DNA of 34,427 bases, from assembly GCA_944372025.1 (NCBI GenBank), contig CALVYE010000003.1, forward strand, positions 1 through 34,427. The letters are read 5' to 3'. Position 1 is the stretch's first letter. Each line of letters opens with the position of its first letter. Source of the DNA: an uncultured Bacilli bacterium (GTDB taxonomy: Bacteria; Bacillota_I; Bacilli_A; RF39; UBA660). The position numbers and the translations under genes were made by a program. This document shows positions 1 through 7,217 of this stretch, piece after piece. The notes under the pieces are model-generated. The model was not told the origin of the DNA and made no database searches. It worked only from the letters and a program-made list of their open reading frames with translations.

Positions 1-676
1 ACATTCCTCCACCAATTAAAATATAATCTGCTATTTCTGTTAAATTTTCTATAACTTTTATTTTATCAGATACTTTTGCACCACCAAGAATTACAACAAA
101 AGGTCTTTTAGGTTTTGTTATAGCTGGTTCTAGAATGGATAACTCTTTTTCGATTAAGAATCCTACCCCACTATCAATATTAGAAGCTATTCCAACATTT
201 GATGCATGTTCTCTATGGGCAGTACCAAAAGCATCATTTATAAAAATATCTCCCAAGCTTGCCCAATATTTTCCAAGTTCAACATCATTGGTGCTTTCTT
301 TTTTACCATCAATATCTTCAAAACGAGTATTTTCCATCAAAATTACATCGCCATTTTTCATATCAGATATTGCATGTTCTAATTTTTCTCCACGTGTTTC
401 ATTAATAAAAACAACTTTTTTGTTTAATAACTTTTCTAATCTATTAGCAACAGGTTTTAAACTTTTTGTTTTTTTATCCTCTTCAGTTTTAACTTTACCT
501 AAATGTGACATAAGAATCACTTTAGCACCATGGTTTATAGCATATTCAATTGTCGGTATACTTTGAATAATTCTATTATCATCTGTGATTTTTCCATCTT
601 TCATAGGTACATTAAAATCGCATCTTATTATTATTTTCTTATCTTTTAAATCAAAGTCTTTAATACTCTTTTTCAT
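1..676 (-). CDS. pgk: Phosphoglycerate kinase (3' end cut by the window edge)
   Basis: Glycolytic enzyme interconverting 1,3-bisphosphoglycerate plus ADP and 3-phosphoglycerate plus ATP, in the cytosol. Only about the first 225 codons are present; the protein runs off the left edge. The N-terminus reads [14 protein letters not shown], followed by the substrate-loop motif RCDFNVP. Further on come the family motifs [21 protein letters not shown] and, near the edge, LGGAKVSDK. The start is an ATG with a GGAGG ribosome-binding site nine bases upstream. It follows gap in the usual gap-pgk order but is separated from it by a terminator-like hairpin and has its own extended -10 promoter. Identification is secure; the nucleotide-binding C-terminal domain is mostly outside the window. 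Confidence 0.96.
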   Translation of the reverse strand, partial: MKKSIKDFDLKDKKIIIRCDFNVPMKDGKITDDNRIIQSIPTIEYAINHGAKVILMSHLGKVKTEEDKKTKSLKPVANRLEKLLNKKVVFINETRGEKLEHAISDMKNGDVILMENTRFEDIDGKKESTNDVELGKYWASLGDIFINDAFGTAHREHASNVGIASNIDSGVGFLIEKELSILEPAITKPKRPFVVILGGAKVSDKIKVIENLTEIADYILIGGGM

Positions 677-707
677 ACTAAGTATCCTCCAGTCACTTTC
701 ACTATAT

Positions 708-738
708 AAAGTATACCATACTTTATTGATTAAGAAAA
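708..738 (-). promoter_or_regulatory. pgk promoter with overlapping dyad
   Basis: Reading the minus strand, an extended -10 TGG-TATACT lies at 715-710, with only a weak -35 (TTTTCT, 738-733) 17 bp upstream. A 7-bp inverted repeat AAAGTAT/ATACTTT with a 3-bp spacer (708-724) covers the -10, so a repressor site is possible. The promoter is inferred from consensus similarity only. Confidence 0.5.
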
Positions 739-760
739 TAACAATTTTGTCATATAAATA

Positions 761-793
761 AAACTGTTGACAGATGTTTTCTATCAACAGTTT
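761..793 (-). terminator. Intrinsic terminator after gap
   Basis: A perfect 10-bp stem (AAACTGTTGA at 761-770 with TCAACAGTTT at 784-793) is followed on the minus strand by a T-rich tract (TTTTATTTAT). It lies between gap and pgk, so it probably ends or attenuates the gap transcript. The + strand also has a run of T after the stem, but no + gene reads into it. Confidence 0.7.
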
Positions 794-825
794 TTGGATA
801 ATTTAAATATAAATATTTCCAAATA

Positions 826-1833
826 TTATATACTCATCCAATATTTAGCAGTTCTTACCATTTGATATGAATAACTCATTTCATTATCATACCAAGCAAT
901 TACTTTTACCATTTGTTTACCATCAACTTCGATTATTTGGGTACTTAATCCATCGATTAAGGAACCATATGAAGATCCGATTATATCAGAAGAAACTATA
1001 GGATCTTCTGTATATCCAAGAGTTTCATTAGTATTTTGTTTAAACATTTGATTAAGTTCTTCAACACTAACATTTTTATCTAATTCTAAACTTAAATCAA
1101 TTACTGATCCTGTTGAAACAGGTACACGTAATGCTATTCCATCTAATTTTCCAACTAAACTTGGTATAACTGCACCAATTGCACTAGCTGCACCAGTAGA
1201 AGTTGGCACAATATTTTCAGCAGCAGCTCTTCCACGACGAGATTTTATACCTTTTTTATGTGGTACATCTAAGGTTGCTTGATCGTTAGTATATGCATGT
1301 ACAGTAGTCATAAAACCACGATTAATTGTGTAATTATCTTCTAATAATTTTACTACAGGAGCAAGACAATTTGTCGTACAACTAGCAGCCGAAATAATTT
1401 GTTCTCTACCATCTAATATATCATGATTAACATTATAAACAACTGTTTTTAAATCTCCCTTAGCAGGAGCAGAAATTATTACTTTTGAAGCACCAGCATC
1501 AATATGAGCATGCGCCTTATCGTAACTTGTAAAATGTCCTGTACATTCAAAGACTATGTCGATACCTAATTCTTTCCAAGGTAAATTACTTGGATCCTTT
1601 TCAGCATAAATTCTAATATCATTATTACCTACAACAATTGAATTACTTGTATAACTTATTTCATCTTTTCTATAACCTCTGTGTGAAGTATCATACTTCA
1701 ACAAGTATGATAATGATTCAGGATCACTTAAATCATTAATTGCAACTATATCAAAATTTGGATCTTCTTCCATAATTCTAAATACTAATCTACCAATTCT
1801 TCCAAAACCATTTATCGCAACTTTTATTGCCAT
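826..1833 (-). CDS. gap: Glyceraldehyde-3-phosphate dehydrogenase (NAD-type)
   Basis: Oxidises and phosphorylates glyceraldehyde-3-phosphate to 1,3-bisphosphoglycerate in glycolysis. The 335-aa length is typical. The Rossmann motif GFGRIGR lies at residues 8-14. The active-site motif SAASCTTNC has its nucleophilic cysteine near residue 152, and the partner histidine is in TTVHAYT near 179. The C-terminal signature WYDNEMSY is present. The Asp of INDL after the second strand is the usual mark of NAD preference. A start eight codons further up (1857) is possible, but only the ATG at 1833 has a ribosome-binding site (AAAGGATATGATAAG before it). It is probably co-transcribed with the upstream nucleoside kinase-like gene, 35 bp away, and precedes pgk. 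Confidence 0.97.
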   Translation of the reverse strand: MAIKVAINGFGRIGRLVFRIMEEDPNFDIVAINDLSDPESLSYLLKYDTSHRGYRKDEISYTSNSIVVGNNDIRIYAEKDPSNLPWKELGIDIVFECTGHFTSYDKAHAHIDAGASKVIISAPAKGDLKTVVYNVNHDILDGREQIISAASCTTNCLAPVVKLLEDNYTINRGFMTTVHAYTNDQATLDVPHKKGIKSRRGRAAAENIVPTSTGAASAIGAVIPSLVGKLDGIALRVPVSTGSVIDLSLELDKNVSVEELNQMFKQNTNETLGYTEDPIVSSDIIGSSYGSLIDGLSTQIIEVDGKQMVKVIAWYDNEMSYSYQMVRTAKYWMSI

Positions 1834-1868
1834 CTTATCATATCCTTTCATATTCATTTTAACAAAAA

Positions 1869-3533
1869 TTATTCATAAAAACAACTCTTGCCTATAAATT
1901 CTCTCAAGATAGAATCAGATGGTATTCCATCTGTAGGTATAGGGAAAAACATTCTTAAAAATCTTATTAATCTTTTTGCATCTTCATAATATGGAGAATT
2001 AATATCTATTCCAAAAAGTAATGGTTCAACATAAACTTTTAAAACACCAATTTCATAAATAAGTGCGGTGTTAAATACATAGTCTGCCTCATCTTGATAT
2101 GGAAAAACATATATTTCTTCGCCAGCTCTTACTTTTTCCCACATTTTAAGAGTAGCCTCAACATTGTGCCCGCGAGTTCTATTATCTCTTATAATTCTTC
2201 TTAGAAGTCTTACATCACTTGTAGAAATATGATTATAACTATCAATACTAAGTGGGGTAAAAGGCCCAATATATATTTTAACTTTTCTATCTCTTGGAAT
2301 TTCACTTGTTAATTTTTCATTAAGTGTATGTAGTCCTTCAATGACAAGAATATCGTTTTCTTTTAATCTCAAAAATCTATTATTATATTCTTTCTCACCT
2401 TTTACAAAATTAAAAGTTGGTAAGGACACTTGTTCTCCTTTTATTAATTGCTTTAATTGTTGATTAAATAATGAAATATCTATGGTGTCGATACTTTCGT
2501 AATCTGGGTCTCCATTTTTATCTTTTGGTGTGTCTTGTCTATCAACAAAATAATCATCCGTTGATAAAACGTGAGGATTAAGTCCTGTTGCTCTCAAATA
2601 CATACAAAATTTATGTGCGGTAGTTGTTTTTCCTGAAGAAGAAGGACCGGCTATTAAAATTATCTTTATATTGTCTTTTTTAGCATAAATATTATCTACA
2701 ATACGTAATAAATCTTTATTTTGAATAAGTTCATTCATTCGTATAAAATCATTTATTTTTCCATTAGAAACAATGTCATTTAATTCACCAACATTATTTA
2801 CTTTCATAATGTCTATCCATTTTCCATATTCATCAAAGACATCTATTATTTTTTCATGATGTTGATACTCTGGAATTGAACCATCACCTCTTAAAACTGG
2901 AAAACGAAGTACAATTACATTATTATCTAACATAGTTAGTGCAAATTTATTAAGAACACCTGTGGATAAAGGTAAATGACCATAAAAATATGCATAATAA
3001 CTTTTACATTTGTTTATTGTCACTAAATCGCCTGTAACTGTTTTTAAATTCAAAATTTTTTCATATTGTCCCGTTTTTTTATAAAAATTAATTACATCGC
3101 TTTTAGTAACACTTATAGTTTCTATTTGTAAATCTAGATTTACAAGTTCTTTGAATTTATCATATATTTGTTTAAAAATTGTATCATCTATTTTTTTTGG
3201 AGAAATTATTCTACAATATATTCCTCTATCAATTGAATGTTCAAAAGAAATATCGGATTTCATACCTAGAACTTCTTTAATAGTAATTAAAAATATAAAT
3301 TTGAGACCATTAACGTACATCTTATTTCCATCACGATGCATATAGTCTATAAATTCAATACTGCAACTTTTAGTCACTTTTTTATCTAAAGTCATCAATT
3401 GATTATTTACTTTAAAAGCTATTATATCTCTTTCATAGTTTTCCTTAAAATATTTGCTAAGCTCTAAACCAGTTATTCCTTTAGGAAATTGTTTGACTAT
3501 ACCATCTATGGTAATATTAATGTTACTATTCAT
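1869..3533 (-). CDS. TGS-domain/uridine kinase-family fusion protein
   Basis: A 554-aa protein whose C-terminal part is a P-loop kinase of the uridine kinase/phosphoribulokinase family. The Walker A motif GPSSSGKT is at residues 296-303, followed by STDDYF and the lid/substrate region VIEGLHTLN. The N-terminal part (about 1-70) looks like a TGS domain. Residues about 70-230 resemble the second additional domain of threonyl-tRNA synthetase, including a YYAYFYGHLPLSTG region. This domain layout is known in Bacillota and Thermotogae proteins annotated as nucleoside kinase. The true substrate is not settled, and I see no zinc-binding HxxxH/C-rich editing site, so editing activity is unlikely. The start ATG has a GAGGG site just upstream. 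It shares a 115-bp intergenic region with divergent clpP. Confidence 0.85.
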   Translation of the reverse strand: MNSNINITIDGIVKQFPKGITGLELSKYFKENYERDIIAFKVNNQLMTLDKKVTKSCSIEFIDYMHRDGNKMYVNGLKFIFLITIKEVLGMKSDISFEHSIDRGIYCRIISPKKIDDTIFKQIYDKFKELVNLDLQIETISVTKSDVINFYKKTGQYEKILNLKTVTGDLVTINKCKSYYAYFYGHLPLSTGVLNKFALTMLDNNVIVLRFPVLRGDGSIPEYQHHEKIIDVFDEYGKWIDIMKVNNVGELNDIVSNGKINDFIRMNELIQNKDLLRIVDNIYAKKDNIKIILIAGPSSSGKTTTAHKFCMYLRATGLNPHVLSTDDYFVDRQDTPKDKNGDPDYESIDTIDISLFNQQLKQLIKGEQVSLPTFNFVKGEKEYNNRFLRLKENDILVIEGLHTLNEKLTSEIPRDRKVKIYIGPFTPLSIDSYNHISTSDVRLLRRIIRDNRTRGHNVEATLKMWEKVRAGEEIYVFPYQDEADYVFNTALIYEIGVLKVYVEPLLFGIDINSPYYEDAKRLIRFLRMFFPIPTDGIPSDSILREFIGKSCFYE

Positions 3534-3561
3534 AATATCCCTCTATTCTTTTATATATTAT

Positions 3562-3590
3562 ATTTTATCAGATTATTAGAATTTTGTCAT
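3562..3590 (-). promoter_or_regulatory. Promoter of the TGS/kinase-gap operon
   Basis: Minus-strand -35 ATGACA (3590-3585), 17-bp spacer, and extended -10 TGA-TAAAAT (3567-3562), about 30 bp before the start codon. Its -35 occupies almost the same bases as the predicted -35 of the divergent clpP promoter. Confidence 0.55.
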
Positions 3591-3613
3591 ATAATTTGTT
3601 GCATAAATTATCT
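3584..3613 (+). promoter_or_regulatory. Candidate clpP promoter
   Basis: -35 TTGTCA (3584-3589) and a weak -10 TTATCT (3608-3613) with an 18-bp spacer. A second possibility starts from TTGCAT at 3599 with -10 CTAAAT. I see no perfect CtsR heptad repeat (GGTCAAA-type) here, so classical CtsR control of clpP is not supported by the sequence. Confidence 0.4.
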
Positions 3614-3648
3614 ATTTAAAACTAAATATATTAGTAGGTGATGAAAAT

Positions 3649-4227
3649 ATGAATTTAGTTCCTACAGTTATTGAAAAAAGTAATTATGGAGAAAGAGCAT
3701 ATGACATTTATTCTAGATTATTAAAAGATAGAATAATAATTTTAAGTGGTGAAATTGATGATAATTTAGCAAATAGTATAATTGCTCAAATTCTTTATTT
3801 AGACTCTATAAATCATAATGATATTAATATGTATATAAATTCTCCAGGCGGTTCTATAACAAGTGGTATGGCGATATATGATACAATGAATTTTGTTAAA
3901 AGCAAAGTCTCTACAACATGTATAGGCATGGCTGCATCAATGGGTGCATTTTTATTGTCTTGTGGAGAAAAAGGCATGAGATATATTTTGCCAAATGCAG
4001 AAGTTATGATACATCAGCCTTTAGGTGGTGCGAAAGGGCAGGCAACTGAAATAAAAATAGCTGCTGAACGAATTTTAAAAATGCGAGATAAATTAAATAA
4101 AATTTTATCTGAAAATACAGGACAAAATATTGAAAAAATAGCAAACGATACCGAAAGAGATAACTTTATGGATGCAGAGGAAGCATTAAAGTATGGTTTA
4201 GTTGATAAAATTCTAAATAAAAACTAA
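3649..4227 (+). CDS. clpP: ATP-dependent Clp protease proteolytic subunit
   Basis: Serine peptidase that forms the double-heptamer chamber working with ClpX/ClpC ATPases in protein quality control. The length, 192 aa, is normal. The catalytic triad is visible at Ser97 (GMAASMGA), His122 (VMIHQPLGG) and Asp171 (ERDNFMDA). The N-terminal loop [23 protein letters not shown] is degenerate but recognisable. The start is well supported by an AGGTGATG ribosome-binding site. This is the only plus-strand gene in the window. It converges on rpsR, and a single palindrome containing both stop codons ends the two genes. Confidence 0.97.
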   Translation: MNLVPTVIEKSNYGERAYDIYSRLLKDRIIILSGEIDDNLANSIIAQILYLDSINHNDINMYINSPGGSITSGMAIYDTMNFVKSKVSTTCIGMAASMGAFLLSCGEKGMRYILPNAEVMIHQPLGGAKGQATEIKIAAERILKMRDKLNKILSENTGQNIEKIANDTERDNFMDAEEALKYGLVDKILNKN

Positions 4228-4248
4228 TTGAATTTCTTCAATTAGTTT
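4221..4248. terminator. Bidirectional terminator shared by clpP and rpsR
   Basis: A perfect 12-bp inverted repeat (AAACTAATTGAA at 4221-4232 with TTCAATTAGTTT at 4237-4248, loop TTTC). It is flanked by T-rich tracts in both directions. The clpP stop (4225-4227) lies in one arm and the rpsR stop (4242-4244, complement) in the other. Confidence 0.85.
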
Positions 4249-4457
4249 TTAAATGGTATTAAAGCCATGAATCTAGCTCTTTTAACTTGGTTAGCAATAT
4301 ATCTTTGATGTCTTGCACATGCACCAGTGATTCTTCTAGGTAAAATTTTACCATTGTCACTTATATATTTTTTAACTATTTCAACATCTTTATAGTTAAC
4401 ATCTTTTCCAGCACACATTTGACATATTTTTTTTCTTCTTCTATGAAATTCTGCCAA
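4242..4457 (-). CDS. rpsR: 30S ribosomal protein bS18
   Basis: Binds 16S rRNA as a heterodimer with bS6 in the platform of the 30S subunit. It is 71 aa with the family signature around residues 28-60 (a [15 protein letters not shown]-type segment, then CARHQR). Cys12, Cys15, Cys47 and His50 could form a zinc site, so this looks like the zinc-binding version. Translation apparently begins at a TTG codon preceded by GGAGGG. It is the last gene of the rpsF-ssb-rpsR operon and ends inside the shared terminator palindrome. Confidence 0.97.
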   Translation of the reverse strand: MAEFHRRRKKICQMCAGKDVNYKDVEIVKKYISDNGKILPRRITGACARHQRYIANQVKRARFMALIPFKN

Positions 4458-4479
4458 GGTAATCCCTCCTTTTTATTTA

Positions 4480-4941
4480 TTAAAATGGTAAGTCATCATC
4501 ACTAATTTCAATTTCTGAGCCAAAATTAGCAAATGGATCTTCTTCTACATTAGTAGTAGTAACAGGTGGTACACTTTGTTCTTCAAATTCATTAGACGTA
4601 GATGATACTCTATTTTGAGATTGACTCTTAGATTCTAAAAATTGAACACTATCAGCTACAACTTCTGTAACATACACTCTTTTTCCGTCGTTACCTTCAT
4701 AATTACGAGTTTGAATTCTACCTTCAACTGCAACTAAGCTACCTTTTCCTATATATTTTTTTACGTTTTCTGCTTGTTTTCTCCATACAATAACGTTAAT
4801 AAAATCTGCTACTCTTTCACCATTTTGATTTTCAAATGGTCTATTCACTGCTACAGTAAAATTTGCAACAGGTACGTTACTAGATGGATATCTTAAATCT
4901 GGATCTCTCGTTAATCTTCCTATTAAAACAACTTTATTCAT
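4480..4941 (-). CDS. ssb: Single-stranded DNA-binding protein
   Basis: Binds and protects single-stranded DNA in replication, recombination and repair. It is 153 aa with an N-terminal OB fold (about 1-105, starting [17 protein letters not shown]). A polar low-complexity linker follows, and then the acidic tip DDDLPF that recruits partner proteins. The start is an ATG after GAGG. It sits between rpsF and rpsR, the classical Bacillota arrangement that couples ssb to the two ribosomal proteins, with 16 bp to rpsF and 22 bp to rpsR. Confidence 0.97.
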   Translation of the reverse strand: MNKVVLIGRLTRDPDLRYPSSNVPVANFTVAVNRPFENQNGERVADFINVIVWRKQAENVKKYIGKGSLVAVEGRIQTRNYEGNDGKRVYVTEVVADSVQFLESKSQSQNRVSSTSNEFEEQSVPPVTTTNVEEDPFANFGSEIEISDDDLPF

Positions 4942-4957
4942 GACTAAGGCCTCATTC

Positions 4958-5248
4958 CTACTTTTCTAAATTGATAATTAAATGACGAATAATATCTTCA
5001 TTGATTAAAGCTAAACGATCAAATTCTTTAATTGCTTTATCGTTTTCTGCTTCTAAATTAATTAAAAAATAGTATCCTGTATTATATTTTTTAATTTCAT
5101 AAGCTAATTGTTTTTGACCTAATTCTTTAGATTCAGTAACATTCGCACCATTATTTTTTAAAATTTGTACAAAATCTTCGTTTACTTTTTTAATTGCGCT
5201 CTCTTCTAAATCAGGTCTAACAATATACATGATTTCGTATTTTGTCAT
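4958..5248 (-). CDS. rpsF: 30S ribosomal protein bS6
   Basis: Partner of bS18 on the 30S platform. It is 96 aa, the usual length, with an N-terminal [14 protein letters not shown] strand and the conserved [19 protein letters not shown] region. There is no C-terminal glutamate tail. A strong ribosome-binding site (AAAAGGAGGTG) precedes the ATG. First gene of rpsF-ssb-rpsR, with a good promoter at 5314-5342 and a roughly 60-nt leader that can fold in two ways. Autoregulation by S6:S18 is known in many bacteria and is plausible here. Confidence 0.97.
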   Translation of the reverse strand: MTKYEIMYIVRPDLEESAIKKVNEDFVQILKNNGANVTESKELGQKQLAYEIKKYNTGYYFLINLEAENDKAIKEFDRLALINEDIIRHLIINLEK

Positions 5249-5249
5249 T

Positions 5250-5307
5250 TATGACACCTCCTTTTGGTCTACTGGCAATTACTTGCAAGGAGTAAATTAA
5301 TACTCGC
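5250..5307 (-). promoter_or_regulatory. Structured rpsF leader (candidate S6:S18 autoregulatory RNA)
   Basis: In the leader, CUCCUU (5292-5287) can pair with AAGGAG of the ribosome-binding site (5263-5258), hiding it. The same anti-SD bases overlap the 3' arm of another hairpin, GAGUA (5305-5301) with UACUC (5294-5290), which would free the site. A small GCAA-GUAA-UUGC hairpin lies in between. S6:S18 leaders are known for this operon, but I do not see the conserved CCG signature clearly, so the family assignment is tentative. Confidence 0.4.
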
Positions 5308-5313
5308 TTAAAT

Positions 5314-5342
5314 ATTATAACAAAGTAAAAAAAATATGTAAA
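5314..5342 (-). promoter_or_regulatory. rpsF operon promoter
   Basis: Minus-strand -35 TTTACA (5342-5337), 17-bp spacer containing a run of eight T, and -10 TATAAT (5319-5314). The -35 lies in the 3' arm of the preceding gene's terminator hairpin. Confidence 0.7.
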
Positions 5343-5357
5343 TATCTTTTTACATAT
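5327..5357 (-). terminator. Terminator of the parA-to-ywaF operon
   Basis: A perfect 9-bp stem ATATGTAAA/TTTACATAT (5334-5342 and 5349-5357, 6-nt loop), followed on the minus strand by eight T. It overlaps the spacer and -35 of the rpsF promoter. Confidence 0.75.
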
Positions 5358-5375
5358 TAATTTTATTCTTTTTTT

Positions 5376-6095
5376 CTATTTTTTTTCTTTCAAAAGTAGT
5401 GTTGGCAAGTAGGCAATTAATACTGACAAAAATCCAGCCATTTCTAGCCAAAATATTGGATAATTAAAATCTTTTATAAATGGAAACATCTCAATTATAA
5501 AATCGGGTAATTTATCTGTCATAATATAATTTGTCTTAAAAAATATATTAAAAATAAAAACAATTATAAAAACAATATTTGCATAAATCATAGAAAGGAA
5601 CATATCTTTTTTATTTACTTTCCAATCTAAAACAAAGAGACAATACATACTACAAATTATAAAAAATAAATGACTGATATACCATTGCCAAAACATAAAT
5701 CTATCAGGACCTACAATTAAATCAGGAAAAACAATTGCTGGTAATGGACCAGCAAAACTGAAAAAATAAATGATTTTAAACCATTTTTTCTTATTAGTAT
5801 ATAATATGTACATAAACAAAAAACCACTAATAAAACAAAAATGTAAAGGCAAATGATATTTATAGCTATAAGTTCCCATTATTATTTCTGATATATAATA
5901 TATAAGCATATTTAAAAGCATTATACTCGCCATTAAATATCTCATAAATTTATCATGATATTTCAATTTTTTAATTTTATTACGAGCGATGTATATTAAG
6001 ATAATAATAATTAAAGATAAAATAATGCTTAATAAATGAATTAGTCCATAATTTTCAAAAACAAAAATACCAGGTAGCTTAGAAAAAAATTTCAT
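5376..6095 (-). CDS. YwaF/TIGR02206-type integral membrane protein
   Basis: A 239-aa membrane protein with about seven hydrophobic segments. It carries the motifs typical of the YwaF (TIGR02206, TMEM164-related) family: LPLHFCFISGF near residue 80 and FWQWYISHLFFI near residue 135, with conserved histidines in or near the membrane. The biochemical function of the bacterial family is not known to me. It starts 8 bp after the ychF stop. Only a weak ribosome-binding site is visible (TTTAAAGTATAAT), so translation may be coupled to ychF. It is the last gene before a strong terminator. Family call is fairly confident; function is unknown. Confidence 0.75.
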   Translation of the reverse strand: MKFFSKLPGIFVFENYGLIHLLSIILSLIIIILIYIARNKIKKLKYHDKFMRYLMASIMLLNMLIYYISEIIMGTYSYKYHLPLHFCFISGFLFMYILYTNKKKWFKIIYFFSFAGPLPAIVFPDLIVGPDRFMFWQWYISHLFFIICSMYCLFVLDWKVNKKDMFLSMIYANIVFIIVFIFNIFFKTNYIMTDKLPDFIIEMFPFIKDFNYPIFWLEMAGFLSVLIAYLPTLLLKEKK

Positions 6096-6103
6096 ATTAT
6101 ACT

Positions 6104-7204
6104 TTAAACATTAAATCTAAAATAGCAAATATCCCCATCTTGCATTACATATTCTTTTCCTTCAAGTCGCATTTTTCCTTTTTCTTTAACTATTTTTTCG
6201 CTTCCACATTCGATTAAATCATCATAGCTCATTACTTCAGCCTTTATAAAACCTCTTTGAAAATCAGAATGTATTATTCCTGCACACTCTGGAGCTTTCA
6301 TTCCACGTTTAAATGTCCATGCTCTCACTTCTTTTTCGCCAGCTGTAAAGAAAGTTGCTAAACCTAGTAAATGATAAGTTGCATTTATTAGTTTGTCTAA
6401 ACCACTTTGATTAATTCCAAGTTCTTCTAGAAATAATGCTTTTTCATCATCAGGTAATTCGCTTAATTCAGACTCAACTTTCGCACATAAAATGACAACT
6501 TCTGCATTTTCTTTTTTAGCATATTCTTTTACTATTTCAACATATTTATTTTCCCTAAAACTAATTTCTGATTCTTTTATGTTTGCTACATATATGAAAG
6601 GTTTTAAAGTTATTAAATTGAAAGCTTTAATCATTGCAAGTTCATCAGATGTATACTCTAAAAATCTAGCAGGAATATTTTTATTTAGAGCTTCTTTTAT
6701 TCTTACTAATAAATTATATTCAGCTACTACATCTTTTTCTTTTGTAGTCTTAGCTTTCTTTTCAATACGTAATATTCTATTTTCAATGATATCTAAATCT
6801 GAAATAATAAGTTCTGTATTTATTATTTCAATATCTCTTATAGGATCAATTCCACCCTCCACATGAGTAATATTTTCATCTTCAAAACAACGTACCACTT
6901 CACAAATTGCATCTACTTCACGTATATGTGATAAAAATTTGTTACCTAAACCTTCTCCTGTTGATGCACCTTTTACAAGTCCAGCGATATCCGTAAATTC
7001 AAAAGTAGTAGGTACTAAACTGTCAGGTATATACATTTCATTTAATACATCTAATCGTTTATCTGGAACTGTTACAACTCCAACATTAGGATCAATAGTT
7101 GCGAAGGGATAATTTGCAGCTAAAATATTTTTTTTAGTTATTGCATTAAATAAAGTTGATTTACCAACATTAGGTAAACCAACTATTCCAGCAGTTAAAC
7201 TCAT
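6104..7204 (-). CDS. ychF: Redox-regulated ATPase YchF (Obg-family)
   Basis: An Obg-like P-loop protein that prefers ATP and interacts with ribosomes in stress responses. It is 366 aa. The G1 motif GLPNVGKST is near the N-terminus, with the switch region [14 protein letters not shown] and [10 protein letters not shown] following. The C-terminal TGS domain includes [14 protein letters not shown] and ends in [11 protein letters not shown]. The ATG at 7204, preceded by AAGGAGGT, is the start; longer readings would overlap abgT without a ribosome-binding site. In B. subtilis it also lies between rpsF and the parAB (spo0J-soj) region, so this is conserved context. Confidence 0.96.
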   Translation of the reverse strand: MSLTAGIVGLPNVGKSTLFNAITKKNILAANYPFATIDPNVGVVTVPDKRLDVLNEMYIPDSLVPTTFEFTDIAGLVKGASTGEGLGNKFLSHIREVDAICEVVRCFEDENITHVEGGIDPIRDIEIINTELIISDLDIIENRILRIEKKAKTTKEKDVVAEYNLLVRIKEALNKNIPARFLEYTSDELAMIKAFNLITLKPFIYVANIKESEISFRENKYVEIVKEYAKKENAEVVILCAKVESELSELPDDEKALFLEELGINQSGLDKLINATYHLLGLATFFTAGEKEVRAWTFKRGMKAPECAGIIHSDFQRGFIKAEVMSYDDLIECGSEKIVKEKGKMRLEGKEYVMQDGDICYFRFNV

Positions 7205-7217
7205 AATTCTTACCTCC

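Noticed and set aside
391-396. CACGTG in pgk, and another at 33522-33527 in dnaX, as further parS sites
   Set aside because: Only the central six bases match; the flanking TGTTT/AAACA arms are absent and both lie in conserved codons.
135-566. Open frame of 143 codons on the + strand
   Set aside because: Antisense to pgk, which shows unmistakable conserved motifs in the other strand; no ribosome-binding site. The other long + strand frames opposite recR, ychF, ftsH, mfd and tilS are rejected for the same reason.
2961-2969. TGTGGATAA, a perfect DnaA box (complement TTATCCACA)
   Set aside because: A single copy inside the TGS/kinase coding sequence, with no cluster, no AT-rich unwinding element and no dnaA nearby; a chance match is likely.
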